From NCBI GenBank assembly GCA_050486225.1, contig JBJHCV010000001.1, forward strand, positions 310,001 to 374,000: a stretch of DNA of 64,000 nucleotides, written 5' to 3'. The translations under genes and the position numbers were made by a program. The notes beneath the pieces were generated by a model that saw only the letters and a program-made list of their open reading frames with translations, had not been told where the DNA came from and did no database searches. Shown here one piece after another: positions 15,441-24,341 of this stretch; position 1 is the stretch's first letter, and each line of letters starts with the position of its first letter. The stretch comes from JBBDIX01 sp050486225. GTDB taxonomy: Bacteria > Actinomycetota > Nitriliruptoria > Nitriliruptorales > Nitriliruptoraceae.

Positions 15441-16361
15441 CGCCGTCGGCGTCTGCCACGGCGGGACGGGCGCCTCGATCGGCTCCAGACTCGACGGCAC
15501 GGCCCCGAAGCGGTCCGTGCGGTCGGCCCACTCCCGTCTCGCGACGTCGATCTCCTCGCGCTGGCGCGCAACGAAGTTCCACCACATCTCCACGGGTTCC
15601 CCGAGCGGTTCCCCGCCCAGCACGAGCAGCCGTGTGTCGTCGTGTTCCGCGGCGAGCGGCAGTTCGTCGAGTCCTGCCGGCACGAGTCCGATCCACCCGG
15701 GTTCGACGATCTGCTCGCCGACGCGCACCCTGCGGTCGAGTGGGACGATCGCGTACTCGAAGTCGGGTTCCGCCGGCAGGGAGGTGTCCCCCCGGCGCAG
15801 CGCCACGTCCGCGCCCACCAGTCGGGTGTCGGTGGTGGCCGGGGACCGGGCGCCAGCGAGTTCTCCGACGAACACGAGTGCGGAGGACCGGTCGATCTCG
15901 ACCTCCGGCAGTTCGCCGTGGTGTTCGAACCAGGGTGTCCCGTGGCGGGTGTCCTCGGGCTGGGCGATCCACATCTGCACGGCCCGGAACGGCGGCTGAG
16001 CCGCGAGTTCGGCGTGCGCGATGCCGTGACCGGCGGCCATCAGGTTCAGCTGGCCGGGCCGGATGACCTGCTGGGTGCCCAGCGAGTCGCTGTGGAGGGC
16101 CTCGCCCTCGAGCAGCCAGGTGACGGTCGCGAGCCCGATGTGCGGGTGCGGGCCGACCTCCATGGGATCGGGTTCGTGGGCGTCGGCCGGTCCGGCCAGG
16201 TCCACGAAGCACCAGGCGCCGACGGTGCGCCGGCCCTTGGTCGGCAGCACCCGCGACACTGGCAGCCCGCCGACCGTGGCCCGGCGTCCCTCACGGGCGT
16301 CGACACTGGCGAGCAGTTCGTCACGGCAGTCCTCGTCGGCACGTTCGACCGGTCCACTCAT
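15438..16361 (-). CDS. Pirin-family protein
   Basis: A 307-residue bicupin. The N-terminal cupin carries the pirin metal-site pattern: HPHIGLATVTWLLEGEALHS, then LNLMAAGHGIAHAE, giving His-His-His-Glu ligands for Fe(II). The C-terminal cupin (ALVFVGELAGARS, LVLGGEPLGEPVEMWWNFVA) is characteristic of bacterial pirins. Known members are quercetin dioxygenases or redox-responsive regulators; which applies here cannot be told. The ATG at 16361 has GGAGG about 6 bp upstream and lies 12 bp after the LCP gene, making it the last gene of the xdhC-kinase-LCP operon. Confidence 0.9.
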   Translation of the reverse strand: MSGPVERADEDCRDELLASVDAREGRRATVGGLPVSRVLPTKGRRTVGAWCFVDLAGPADAHEPDPMEVGPHPHIGLATVTWLLEGEALHSDSLGTQQVIRPGQLNLMAAGHGIAHAELAAQPPFRAVQMWIAQPEDTRHGTPWFEHHGELPEVEIDRSSALVFVGELAGARSPATTDTRLVGADVALRRGDTSLPAEPDFEYAIVPLDRRVRVGEQIVEPGWIGLVPAGLDELPLAAEHDDTRLLVLGGEPLGEPVEMWWNFVARQREEIDVARREWADRTDRFGAVPSSLEPIEAPVPPWQTPTA

Positions 16362-16373
16362 GGTCCACCTCCG

Positions 16374-18014
16374 TCATCCGCACACCTCGGTGCCGGTCTC
16401 GATCGTCCGCCCGGACTCCACCGCGGCGAGCGGGTCCTCGAGCACCTGCGCGACGCGTGCGCGGATCGCCGGCAGGTTCGGCACGTGGTCGGCACCACGA
16501 TACGTCGGCGGGCCGAGCCCCACCCCGACCAGTCGATCGTCCTCGACCCTGGCCAGCACCTGCACCAGGTCGGGCAGCGCACCGATCGGGATGTCGGTGA
16601 CGACGTGCTCCTCGATCGCACGGGTGATCTCGGGCAGGCCCCGAACGACGCTGGCGAGGTCCGTGTTGCGCACGAGGCTCGACACGAGGCAGCGCTGGCG
16701 GCGCATCCGACCCGCGTCGCCGGGATCGCGCATGCGCACGTACGCCAGCGCCTGTTCGCCGTCGAGGCGTTGCCGTCCCGCCGGGATGTCGTGCGTCCGC
16801 CACTCGGACACGCCGTCCGGTGGCGAGATCCGCACGACGATCCGTTCGGCCACGTCGACGTCGACCCCACCGAGTCCATCGACCACCCCGACGAAGCCGG
16901 CCATGTCGACGAGGGCGTGGTGGTGGATCTCGATGCCCAGCAGCAGGGCGAGGGTCTCGGTGACGGCGGCCGCCGCGGGATCCGGTGACTCCGGGTAGAG
17001 CCGGGCGAACTGCTCGGGCGCGCGCGCCGCCGCACACGTGTACAGGGCGTTGAGGAAGTTCCACGACCCGCCCGTCGCACATCGCTCCTCGTACGGGGTC
17101 GCGAACCGGGACGGCACCGGGAAGTCTCGCAGGTAGCGGTCCACGGAGAGGATGGCCGCGTCGCCGGTCTCCGTGTCGATGCTGACCACCAGCATGGCGT
17201 CCGTGCGGGCACTGAACCTTCCGGGGGCGCGGTCACTGCCCAGCACGGCGACGGTCAGGCGCCCCCCGGGGATCCACGGCTCGACGGTCGGCGAGTCGCC
17301 CGTCGGCGGATCGGGCGGCCCGGTGGGGTCGTCCAGTGGCGACGGATCGGGTTGCGGCGCCCGCAGGGGTCCGTCGCTGCCGTCCTCCGCGTCACCGGAT
17401 GTGTCGCCCGGTCCCCCGGGCGCGGCCACAGGTGGGGCGATGGGGCGCTCGATGGGTTCGGGGACGATGACCCGTTCCAGGCCACCGCGCAACAGCGTCG
17501 CGAGTGGCGACGTGCTGGATGCGGACCGGTCCGCGACGAACACCTCCTCGAGGACCGCCTGGGTGCGGTGCAGGGTCCACCCCGCAGCCGCGTGGGGGGC
17601 AACGAGCAGCACGGCGAGGACGACGGCACCCAGGGTGGCTCCGATCCGGCGCCACAGGGAGCCGTCCCGGGGCCGGTGCGGGTCGTGCAGCGCGTCGGCC
17701 GTCGCCACGGCCCGCGCCACGAACAGCACGCCGTTGGTCACGACGAGCCCGGTGAGCACGGCCGGATCGAGCACCAGGGCCACCAGCTCGGCCCGCGGCC
17801 GAGTCGCGGCCCACACCCCCACGACGGCGACGCCCGCGGACAGCGCGAGCAGCACGCTCGCGCGGCCCCAGCGGCGACGGATCACCTGACCGGTTCCCGG
17901 CACGAGCGCCGAGCACAGCGCGGCCCACCAGCGCGTCGACGCGCGCCTCCGGGCGGGTGGAGCGACCGCGTGCCAGCCAGCGGCTGGGTCCGGGGGTGGG
18001 TCCGGTTGCGTCAC
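16374..18014 (-). CDS. LytR-CpsA-Psr (LCP) family protein with polytopic N-terminus
   Basis: A 546-residue protein from the GTG at 18014, which overlaps the upstream stop (GTGA). Three to four hydrophobic segments lie in the first 150 residues, followed by a Pro/Asp/Ser-rich linker. The extracytoplasmic LCP domain occupies about 265-500: GRLTVAVLGSDRAPG, ARTDAMLVVSIDTETGDAAI, LSVDRYLRDFP, ALVDMAGFVGVVDGLGGVDV, ALAYVRMRD. LCP enzymes transfer lipid-linked glycopolymers (wall teichoic acid, arabinogalactan or capsule) to peptidoglycan. The usual SIPRD motif reads SVDRY, a deviation in a conserved spot. Being in an operon with two sensor kinases suggests signal-controlled envelope assembly. Confidence 0.85.
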   Translation of the reverse strand: MTQPDPPPDPAAGWHAVAPPARRRASTRWWAALCSALVPGTGQVIRRRWGRASVLLALSAGVAVVGVWAATRPRAELVALVLDPAVLTGLVVTNGVLFVARAVATADALHDPHRPRDGSLWRRIGATLGAVVLAVLLVAPHAAAGWTLHRTQAVLEEVFVADRSASSTSPLATLLRGGLERVIVPEPIERPIAPPVAAPGGPGDTSGDAEDGSDGPLRAPQPDPSPLDDPTGPPDPPTGDSPTVEPWIPGGRLTVAVLGSDRAPGRFSARTDAMLVVSIDTETGDAAILSVDRYLRDFPVPSRFATPYEERCATGGSWNFLNALYTCAAARAPEQFARLYPESPDPAAAAVTETLALLLGIEIHHHALVDMAGFVGVVDGLGGVDVDVAERIVVRISPPDGVSEWRTHDIPAGRQRLDGEQALAYVRMRDPGDAGRMRRQRCLVSSLVRNTDLASVVRGLPEITRAIEEHVVTDIPIGALPDLVQVLARVEDDRLVGVGLGPPTYRGADHVPNLPAIRARVAQVLEDPLAAVESGRTIETGTEVCG

Positions 18015-19594
18015 CGAACCTCCTGACCACCCTCGGCGGGTAGCCGAGTCGGTTCCTGCAGACCCGGGTCCCACCGCGGCACCTCGACGACGAACGTCGC
18101 CCCGCCACCGGGCGTGTCCTCCACCCAGGCGCTGCCCCCGTGGGTACGTGAGAACTCGGTGACGAGGCTCAGGCCGATGCCCGTGCCCGGCTGGTGCCGA
18201 CGCACGTCGTCGCCCTGCTCGAACGGCTCGAAGATGCGTCCTCGCCGGTCGTCGGGCACCCCCGGACCGTTGTCGGCCACACGGAAGACGACGAAGTCGT
18301 CGTCGACGGCCGTCGTCACGACGATGCGGGTCCCGGGCGGGGTGTGCACCCCGGCGTTGCGCACCAGGTTCGCGATCGCGCGGGTCATCTGGGTCTCGTC
18401 GAGTTCGGCGACGGCCGAAGCGACGTCGAACTCCAGGTGGTGCTCCGGGAGCTCGAGTGTCGACAGCGCGTCGCGCACCAGGTCGGCGACGTCGCACCGC
18501 TCGCGGTCGGCCGTGAGGTGGCCCGCCGACAGGCGGTTGAGGTCCAGCAGGTCCTCGAGCAGTCGCTCGAGCCGGACCGAGTTGTGGAGCATGCGGTCGA
18601 GCAGTTCACGCCGCTGGTCGTCGAGCAGACGCTGGTCGTGTTCCCGCAGCGACTCCGCGATGCCTCGCACCACGGTCAGGGGGGTGCGCAGTTCGTGGGA
18701 GACGGCACTCAGGAAGTTGGTGCGGAGCCGTTCGACCCCGCGCATCTGCTCGTTGACCCGGTGCTCGCGTTCGAGCGCGCGCCGCAGGACGTCCTTGGAG
18801 ACCTCCTGCTCCTCGATGTCGTGGACCAGGGCCACCAGCGCACCGTCGGCGAGGAGCTGCGCCTCGATCTCCACCCGCCGTTCCCGGCGCCGGTCGACCA
18901 CACGGCTCGTGTGCCGCCTCGGGACCGCGTCGACGACGCCGCGCAGGAACGCGACCAGCGTGGCCCGGTGTTCCATGCCTCCCGCGAGCGCCGTGAGCGC
19001 GTCCTGGCCCTCCACGGCGAGCAGGCGGCGCGCGCGCGTGTTGGCGTGTCGGACCTCGAGGTCGGGGTCGAACACGATCGCCGCGATGGGGATCTCGTCG
19101 AGCACCCTGGACAGCATCGCGAGATCGCCGGCACGTTCGGTGACCAGTTCCTCGAGGCGGTCGTTGTGCCGCGCGAGGTCAGCCAGCAGGCGGCGCTCCC
19201 GCAGCTGGTGGCGGACACGCAGCAGCAGTTCGACGGTGTCGACGGGCTTGTGCACGAAGTCCGAGGCGCCGAGCGCCAGCGACGTCCGCGCGTCACCCGG
19301 CTCGCTCGCGCCCGTCATGATGATCACCGAGGGCCGCCACTCGACCGGCCCTGCCGTGAGCTGGCGCAGGACCTCCTGTCCCGACAGGCCGGGCATGTGC
19401 AGGTCCAGCAGCACGAGTTGTGCGGGTTCGGACCCGATGGACGTGAGTGCCTCCTGCGGGTCGGCGAACGTCCGCACGTAGCGGTAGCCCGACGCCTGCA
19501 GGACCTGCCCGGCCATGCGGTGGATGACGTCGTCGTCGTCGACCACCACGATCGCCGCGTCGGGCCACTCGGCCGGCACCGTGCTGACGCTCAC
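18011..19594 (-). CDS. Response regulator-sensor histidine kinase hybrid
   Basis: A 527-residue cytoplasmic protein with no membrane segment. An N-terminal receiver domain (about 14-130) has DDDDVIHR, the phospho-acceptor Asp in LVLLDLHMPGLSG, and Lys in FVHKPVD. A PAS-like region follows (IPIAAIVFDPDLEVRHANTR), then HisKA with the phospho-His in NFLSAVSHELRTPLTVVRGI, and an HATPase_c domain (NLVRNAGVHTPPGT, VADNGPGVPDDRRGRIFEPF, GTGIGLSLV). The GTG start at 19594 overlaps the stop of the PAS kinase gene. That kinase ends without a receiver, so this N-terminal receiver may accept its phosphate, giving a two-kinase relay; that is inference. Confidence 0.9.
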   Translation of the reverse strand: MSVSTVPAEWPDAAIVVVDDDDVIHRMAGQVLQASGYRYVRTFADPQEALTSIGSEPAQLVLLDLHMPGLSGQEVLRQLTAGPVEWRPSVIIMTGASEPGDARTSLALGASDFVHKPVDTVELLLRVRHQLRERRLLADLARHNDRLEELVTERAGDLAMLSRVLDEIPIAAIVFDPDLEVRHANTRARRLLAVEGQDALTALAGGMEHRATLVAFLRGVVDAVPRRHTSRVVDRRRERRVEIEAQLLADGALVALVHDIEEQEVSKDVLRRALEREHRVNEQMRGVERLRTNFLSAVSHELRTPLTVVRGIAESLREHDQRLLDDQRRELLDRMLHNSVRLERLLEDLLDLNRLSAGHLTADRERCDVADLVRDALSTLELPEHHLEFDVASAVAELDETQMTRAIANLVRNAGVHTPPGTRIVVTTAVDDDFVVFRVADNGPGVPDDRRGRIFEPFEQGDDVRRHQPGTGIGLSLVTEFSRTHGGSAWVEDTPGGGATFVVEVPRWDPGLQEPTRLPAEGGQEVR

Positions 19595-22011
19595 GGCGAC
19601 ACCCCCGGGTGCGAGTCCCCGACGAGATCGGTGACCACCGGGCGCCGGGCGTGCAGTTCCTCCTCCGGTGCGACGGGCAGGTACACGCGCATCGCGGTGC
19701 CGTGCGGCTCGACCTGGTCGACGACCATGAATCCCCCGTGTGCCCGCACGATCGCCAGCGACGTGGACAGTCCGAGGCCGGTCCCCTGACCTCGCTGCCG
19801 GGTCGAGAAGAACGGTTCGAACACCTGCTCGCGGATCGCAGCAGGAATCCCCGGACCGTCGTCGCCCACCGTCAGGCAGACGAACGGACCGTGCCCGAAT
19901 CCGTCGTCGGCGACCGTCCCGGCGAGGTCAGCCATCTCGACGCTGATCTCCAGCCTCCCGCCGTCGGGCATCGCGTCGCGCGCGTTGACGACGAGGTTGA
20001 GCAGGACCTGCTGCAGCTGGACGGGATCGCCGAGCACCGGCGGGACGTCGTCGGCGAGGTCGACGTGGACCTCGATCGTGTGCGGGAGCGTGTCGATGGC
20101 GAGCGCACGCGCGTCGTCGAGGAGCGCGCCCGGTTCGACGACCACCCGCTCTCCGTCGAGCCCACGCGCGAACGTGAGGATCTGGCGCACCATCTGGGCC
20201 CCACGGCGGGCACTGCCACGGATCAGGTCCACCGTCGCCCGCTGGCCGTCGTCGAGGGCGTCGGAGACATCCAGCAGGTCGGCCCCCATGACGATCGGCG
20301 CGAGCACGTTGTTGAGGTTGTGCGCGATGCCTCCTGCGAGTGCCCCGAGGCTGTCGATGCGCTGGATGCGCCGAAGCTGGTCCTCGAGTTCCATGCGTTC
20401 GGTCAGGTCGACGATGCCACCGATCATCCGCACGGCGCCACCCCCGGCGTCCCGGATGATCCGCGCGCGGTCCTGCACCCACACGTGTCCCCCGTCGGCC
20501 CGCAGGAACCGGTAGCGCGACTCCCACACGTCGACTTCCGCGTCCATGGCGCGCTGCATGTCCGCGACGACCCGTTCCCGGTCGTCCTCGTGGATCCGAC
20601 CCGTCAGGGGCTGCTCGACGCGGTGGAACTCGTCGTGGTCGTACCCGAACAGCGTCGCGAACTCGTCGCTCGTCCACACCGTGTCGGACCGGACGTCCCA
20701 GTCCCACACGGCGTCGCTCGTGGCGTCCGCCAGCAGGCGGAACCGCTCCTCGCTCGCCCGCAGTCGTCCTCGCATCGCGACCCGATCCGTCACGTCGGAG
20801 GCGACCACGTAGGCGAGCCCCTCCGCCACGACCGGACGGGCGGACCACGACACGTACCGCACGGTCCCGTCCATCGTGACGATCCGGTCGGTCCGGGACT
20901 CGACGGGTCGACCCTGGGCGAGCCGCGCGAACGCGCGGCGGACCGCATGGACGTCCTCGGGGTGGATCCACCGGTCCATCGGCGTGGCGACGAGTTCCTC
21001 GGCCCGCCGACCCAGCACGACCTCCATCTGTCGGTTGAACTGCCGCGGGACCCCGTCGAACCCGACGACGGCCATGATCTCGCGCGACACGTGGAACAGA
21101 CGCATCGCGCCGTGGCGTTCCCGCTGTCGCGCGATGATCTGTTCGACGTCGCCCCGTACGGCGTCGAGGATCCCTTCCCACCGCCGGCCGACGCGTGTCG
21201 TCGCAGCGAGGAGCACGATGACGGCGTCGAGCCGTTCGTCGACGCGGATCGGCACACACGCCGCCCATTCGACACCGGTGCCGTCGCGGCCCAGTCGGTC
21301 TCCGTCCGTCGTGAGGTCGACGACCAGCGGCTGTCCTCGTTCGAGCGCCTCGGCCACCGCGGGGACCTCGCCGCGGGCGTCCGGGACCTCGTCGACTCCG
21401 GGATGGTCACGCTGCGAGACCCGCACACACCTGGGGGAGGCATCGCCCACGTGTCGCGTCCACAGTTCGGCCCGTTCGAGGCCGAGCGCCTCGCGCAGGG
21501 TCCGCGTCGACGTCGCGAGCGTCTCCACCGGTCCCTCGGAGCGGTCGAGGTCGGCCCGGAGGGCATCGCGGACACGATCCACGACCTCGCGTCGGTGCAG
21601 GCGCGTGACTGCCCGGAGATGGACCAGCCGAGATCCTCCCTCGTCCGGCTCGACGACGGCCACCTCGAACCAGTCGTCGCGCACCGGGTCGTGGACCCGG
21701 TGCTGCGCGACGAACCTGCCGGGCACGCCGTCGACGTCCCGCGAGGTACCGACGACCGCTCGGCGTTCGCGGTGGCGCGCGTCCGCGAGGATCCGTGCGA
21801 GCGGCGGGTCGAGCTCGGGGAACGCGTCCGCGACGGGTGTGCCCACCGGATCCGCCTGCGGCCCGGCCAGACGCCGCGCCCTCGGACTCACCGCGACGAC
21901 CCGGTCGTCGCCGTCGACCGCGACCACCGCGTCGTCGACCGCGGCGAGCATGCCGCGGAGCAGCGCCGCATCCACTTCGTCCGGGAGTGCCGGACCCAGG
22001 GCCGTCGTCAC
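19591..22011 (-). CDS. Multi-PAS/GAF sensor histidine kinase
   Basis: An 806-residue soluble kinase from the GTG at 22011, which overlaps the XdhC stop. Order of domains: PAS (about 15-130), GAF-like region (about 165-300, CVPIRVDERLDAVIVLLAAT), PAS (about 305-420), PAS/PAC (about 420-550, SEERFRLLADATSDAVWDWD), and a HisKA-type box LGALAGGIAHNLNNVLAPIV at about 560. The catalytic domain ends the protein (LVVNARDAMPDGG, VGDDGPGIP, GQGTGLGLSTSLAIV). The H-N-L-N-N box is of the NtrB/hybrid-kinase type. Signals are unknown; PAS and GAF domains usually bind small ligands, haem or flavin. The cognate receiver is probably in the next gene. Confidence 0.9.
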   Translation of the reverse strand: MTTALGPALPDEVDAALLRGMLAAVDDAVVAVDGDDRVVAVSPRARRLAGPQADPVGTPVADAFPELDPPLARILADARHRERRAVVGTSRDVDGVPGRFVAQHRVHDPVRDDWFEVAVVEPDEGGSRLVHLRAVTRLHRREVVDRVRDALRADLDRSEGPVETLATSTRTLREALGLERAELWTRHVGDASPRCVRVSQRDHPGVDEVPDARGEVPAVAEALERGQPLVVDLTTDGDRLGRDGTGVEWAACVPIRVDERLDAVIVLLAATTRVGRRWEGILDAVRGDVEQIIARQRERHGAMRLFHVSREIMAVVGFDGVPRQFNRQMEVVLGRRAEELVATPMDRWIHPEDVHAVRRAFARLAQGRPVESRTDRIVTMDGTVRYVSWSARPVVAEGLAYVVASDVTDRVAMRGRLRASEERFRLLADATSDAVWDWDVRSDTVWTSDEFATLFGYDHDEFHRVEQPLTGRIHEDDRERVVADMQRAMDAEVDVWESRYRFLRADGGHVWVQDRARIIRDAGGGAVRMIGGIVDLTERMELEDQLRRIQRIDSLGALAGGIAHNLNNVLAPIVMGADLLDVSDALDDGQRATVDLIRGSARRGAQMVRQILTFARGLDGERVVVEPGALLDDARALAIDTLPHTIEVHVDLADDVPPVLGDPVQLQQVLLNLVVNARDAMPDGGRLEISVEMADLAGTVADDGFGHGPFVCLTVGDDGPGIPAAIREQVFEPFFSTRQRGQGTGLGLSTSLAIVRAHGGFMVVDQVEPHGTAMRVYLPVAPEEELHARRPVVTDLVGDSHPGVSP

Positions 22012-23132
22012 CGGGACGCAGCCGACTGCGGGGCCGACCCCTCACGGTGGATCGGTCCGTCGGCTGCGGCCAACGGCCTGCCGTCGCCGCCCCAGCGCAG
22101 CGCGATGATCTCCGCGGCGATGGAGACGGCGGTCTCCTCCGGCGTGCGGGCACCGAGGTCGAGTCCGATCGGTGAACGCAGGCGCGCGAGTTCCTCGTCG
22201 GTCATCCCGACCTCCCGGAGTCGCGCGAGGCGGTCCTCGTGGGTCCGGCGCGAACCCATCGCACCCACGTAGGCGGCGTCCGTCCGCAGGGCGACCTCGA
22301 GCACCGGGACGTCGAACTTCGGGTCGTGCGTGAGCACACAGATGATGGTGCGACGATCGACCGGTGCACGCGCGAGGAAGCGGTGCGGCCACTCGGCGAC
22401 GACCTCGTCGGCGAACGGGAACCGTTCCCGCGTCGCGAACATCCGGCGGGCATCGCACACGGTGACGTGGAAGTCGAGGAAACGCCCGATGCGTGCGACC
22501 GCGGCCGCGAAGTCGATGGCTCCGAAGACGTACATGCGTGGGCGCGGCGCGTGGACGTCGATGAAGACCGTCACGTCGTCGAGTCGTCGCTGACCCGTGG
22601 GGCCGTAGTGACGCAGGCCCGTGGTGGCCTGGGCGAGCATGCCGCGGGCGTCGTCGACGACGGCGACGTCGAGCCCCTCGTTGCCCAGAGTCCCGTCCGC
22701 GTCGTCGGTCGTGACCACGACCCGCGCACCGTGGGTCGCCGGACCGTCGACCACGGTGGCGACGGCGACGGGTTCGTCGGCGTGCACGAGTTCGTGGACG
22801 CGAAGGACACGGTCGAGGTCGGGTGCGGACAGGACGTCGACGAAGACCTCGATCTCGCCCCCGCAGGTGAGGCCGACGCCCATCGCCTGCTCGTCGGAGA
22901 TGCCGAACCGGGTGCGGCTCGGCGGGTCGCCCGCCATCACCCCCTGGGCGATCTCGACCACTGCTCCCTCGACGCAGCCGCCGGAGACACTCCCGATGAC
23001 GCGCCCGTCGGGGTGCACCGCGAGTGAGGCTCCCGGCTGACGTGGTGCGCTCTGCGACGTGTCGATGACGGTCGCGAGCCCCACACCATCCGTGCCGGAC
23101 CATGCGGTCAGGGCATCGAGGACGTCACGCAT
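22008..23132 (-). CDS. XdhC/CoxI-family molybdenum-cofactor insertion protein
   Basis: A 374-residue protein from the ATG at 23132 (GAGGGG just upstream). The N-terminal XdhC_CoxI domain shows LATVIDTSQSAPRQPGASLA and SGGCVEGAVVEIAQG; the C-terminal Rossmann domain shows MYVFGAIDFAAAVARIGRFL, AYVGAMGSRRTHEDR and IGLDLGARTPEETAVSI. Family members bind, sulfurate or protect the molybdenum cofactor before insertion into xanthine- or CO-dehydrogenase-type enzymes. No such enzyme is adjacent here; the nearest is coxL, about 39 kb away. It leads the operon with two sensor kinases, an LCP protein and a pirin, an unusual set of partners. Confidence 0.88.
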   Translation of the reverse strand: MRDVLDALTAWSGTDGVGLATVIDTSQSAPRQPGASLAVHPDGRVIGSVSGGCVEGAVVEIAQGVMAGDPPSRTRFGISDEQAMGVGLTCGGEIEVFVDVLSAPDLDRVLRVHELVHADEPVAVATVVDGPATHGARVVVTTDDADGTLGNEGLDVAVVDDARGMLAQATTGLRHYGPTGQRRLDDVTVFIDVHAPRPRMYVFGAIDFAAAVARIGRFLDFHVTVCDARRMFATRERFPFADEVVAEWPHRFLARAPVDRRTIICVLTHDPKFDVPVLEVALRTDAAYVGAMGSRRTHEDRLARLREVGMTDEELARLRSPIGLDLGARTPEETAVSIAAEIIALRWGGDGRPLAAADGPIHREGSAPQSAASR

Positions 23133-23140
23133 GGGTCCCC

Positions 23141-23169
23141 TCGACATCTGTTGTAGCGTCAACTACACT
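23141..23169 (+). promoter_or_regulatory. Promoter with inverted-repeat operator for the flavin monooxygenase gene
   Basis: TCGACA (23141-23146) and TACACT (23164-23169) are spaced 17 bp. The palindrome TGTAG-N6-CTACA (23152-23167) covers the spacer and half the -10, a typical repressor position. It also lies just upstream of the divergent xdhC gene and could control both. The regulator is unknown. Confidence 0.5.
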
Positions 23170-23231
23170 CGGTGGCTCGTCGTCCGTGCCACCGGCGGAC
23201 TCCCGCGCCATCCACACGATCGAGCCCACCC

Positions 23232-24341
23232 ATGCAGTTCGGTGTCTTCTCCGTCGGAGACGTCACGCCCGATCCCACGAACGGCCGTACCCCGTCAGAG
23301 GCCGAGCGTATCGAGGCGATGGTCACCGTCGCCCTGAAGGCCGATGAACTTGGGCTCGACGTGTTCGCCACCGGCGAGCACCACAACCCGCCGTTCGTGC
23401 CGTCGTCGCCGACCACGCTGCTCGGCCACATCGCCGGGCGCACGGACCGCATCATCCTGTCGACGGCGACGACGCTGATCACGACCAACGACCCGGTACG
23501 CATCGCCGAGGAGTACGCGATGCTCCAGCACCTGGCCGGCGGCCGGGTGGACCTGATGATGGGACGCGGCAACACCGCGCCCGTGTACCCGTGGTTCGGC
23601 AGGAACCTGCACGACGGCATCCCGCTGGCGATCGAGAACTACGCCCTGCTGCACCGCCTCTGGCGGGAGGAGGTCGTGAACTGGGAGGGACGGTTCCGCA
23701 CGCCGCTGCAGGGCTTCACCTCGACGCCCCGACCGCTCGACGGCATCCCGCCGTTCGTGTGGCACGGCTCCATCCGCAGCCCCGAGATCGCGGAGCAGGC
23801 GGCCTTCCACGGAGACGGGTTCTTCCACAACAACATCTTCTGGCCGATGAGCCACACCCGCCAGATGGTCGGCCTGTACCGCCGGCGCTTCGAGGAGCAC
23901 GGGCACGGCGGCGCGGACCAGGCCATCGTCGGACTCGGTGGGCAGTGCTACGTGCGGCCGAACTCGCAGGACGCGGTGCGGGAGTTCCGTCCGTACTTCG
24001 ACCACGCGCCCGTGTACGGAGGGGGTCCGTCCCTGGAGGAGTTCACCGCCCAGACGCCGCTGACCGTCGGAAGTCCCCAGCAGGTCGTCGAGCGCTACGC
24101 CGCCATGCGCGAGGACGTCGGTCACTTCCAGCGGCTGCTGTTCCTCATCGACCACGCCGGACTCCCGCTGCCGACCGTGCTCGAGCAGCTCGAGGTGCTC
24201 GCCGGAGAGATCGTCCCGGCGCTCCGACGCGAGATGGCCACCGATCGCCCACCCCACGTCCCCGATGCCCCGACCCACGCCAGCATGCTCGAGCAGGCCC
24301 GGCAGGCGAACGGACTCAGGCTGACCGTGGACTCGCGCTGA
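23232..24341 (+). CDS. Luciferase-like (LLM) FMN-dependent monooxygenase
   Basis: A 369-residue protein from the ATG at 23232. The N-terminal strand MQFGVFSVGD, then LGLDVFATGEHHNPPFVPSS, ILSTATTLITTNDPVRIAEE and LAGGRVDLMMGRGNTAPVYP, are typical of bacterial LLM-class flavin oxidoreductases of the TIM-barrel fold, which use reduced FMN from a partner reductase. The length and the GRGNTAPVYPWFG stretch are those of a subfamily common in actinobacteria. The substrate is unknown. The C-terminus overlaps the end of the convergent DUF429 gene by 26 bp. Confidence 0.88.
   Translation: MQFGVFSVGDVTPDPTNGRTPSEAERIEAMVTVALKADELGLDVFATGEHHNPPFVPSSPTTLLGHIAGRTDRIILSTATTLITTNDPVRIAEEYAMLQHLAGGRVDLMMGRGNTAPVYPWFGRNLHDGIPLAIENYALLHRLWREEVVNWEGRFRTPLQGFTSTPRPLDGIPPFVWHGSIRSPEIAEQAAFHGDGFFHNNIFWPMSHTRQMVGLYRRRFEEHGHGGADQAIVGLGGQCYVRPNSQDAVREFRPYFDHAPVYGGGPSLEEFTAQTPLTVGSPQQVVERYAAMREDVGHFQRLLFLIDHAGLPLPTVLEQLEVLAGEIVPALRREMATDRPPHVPDAPTHASMLEQARQANGLRLTVDSR

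Noticed and set aside
19609..22272. Long plus-strand open frame opposite the PAS histidine kinase
   Set aside because: Antisense shadow of a clear kinase gene; His/Arg/Asp-rich with no recognisable fold.
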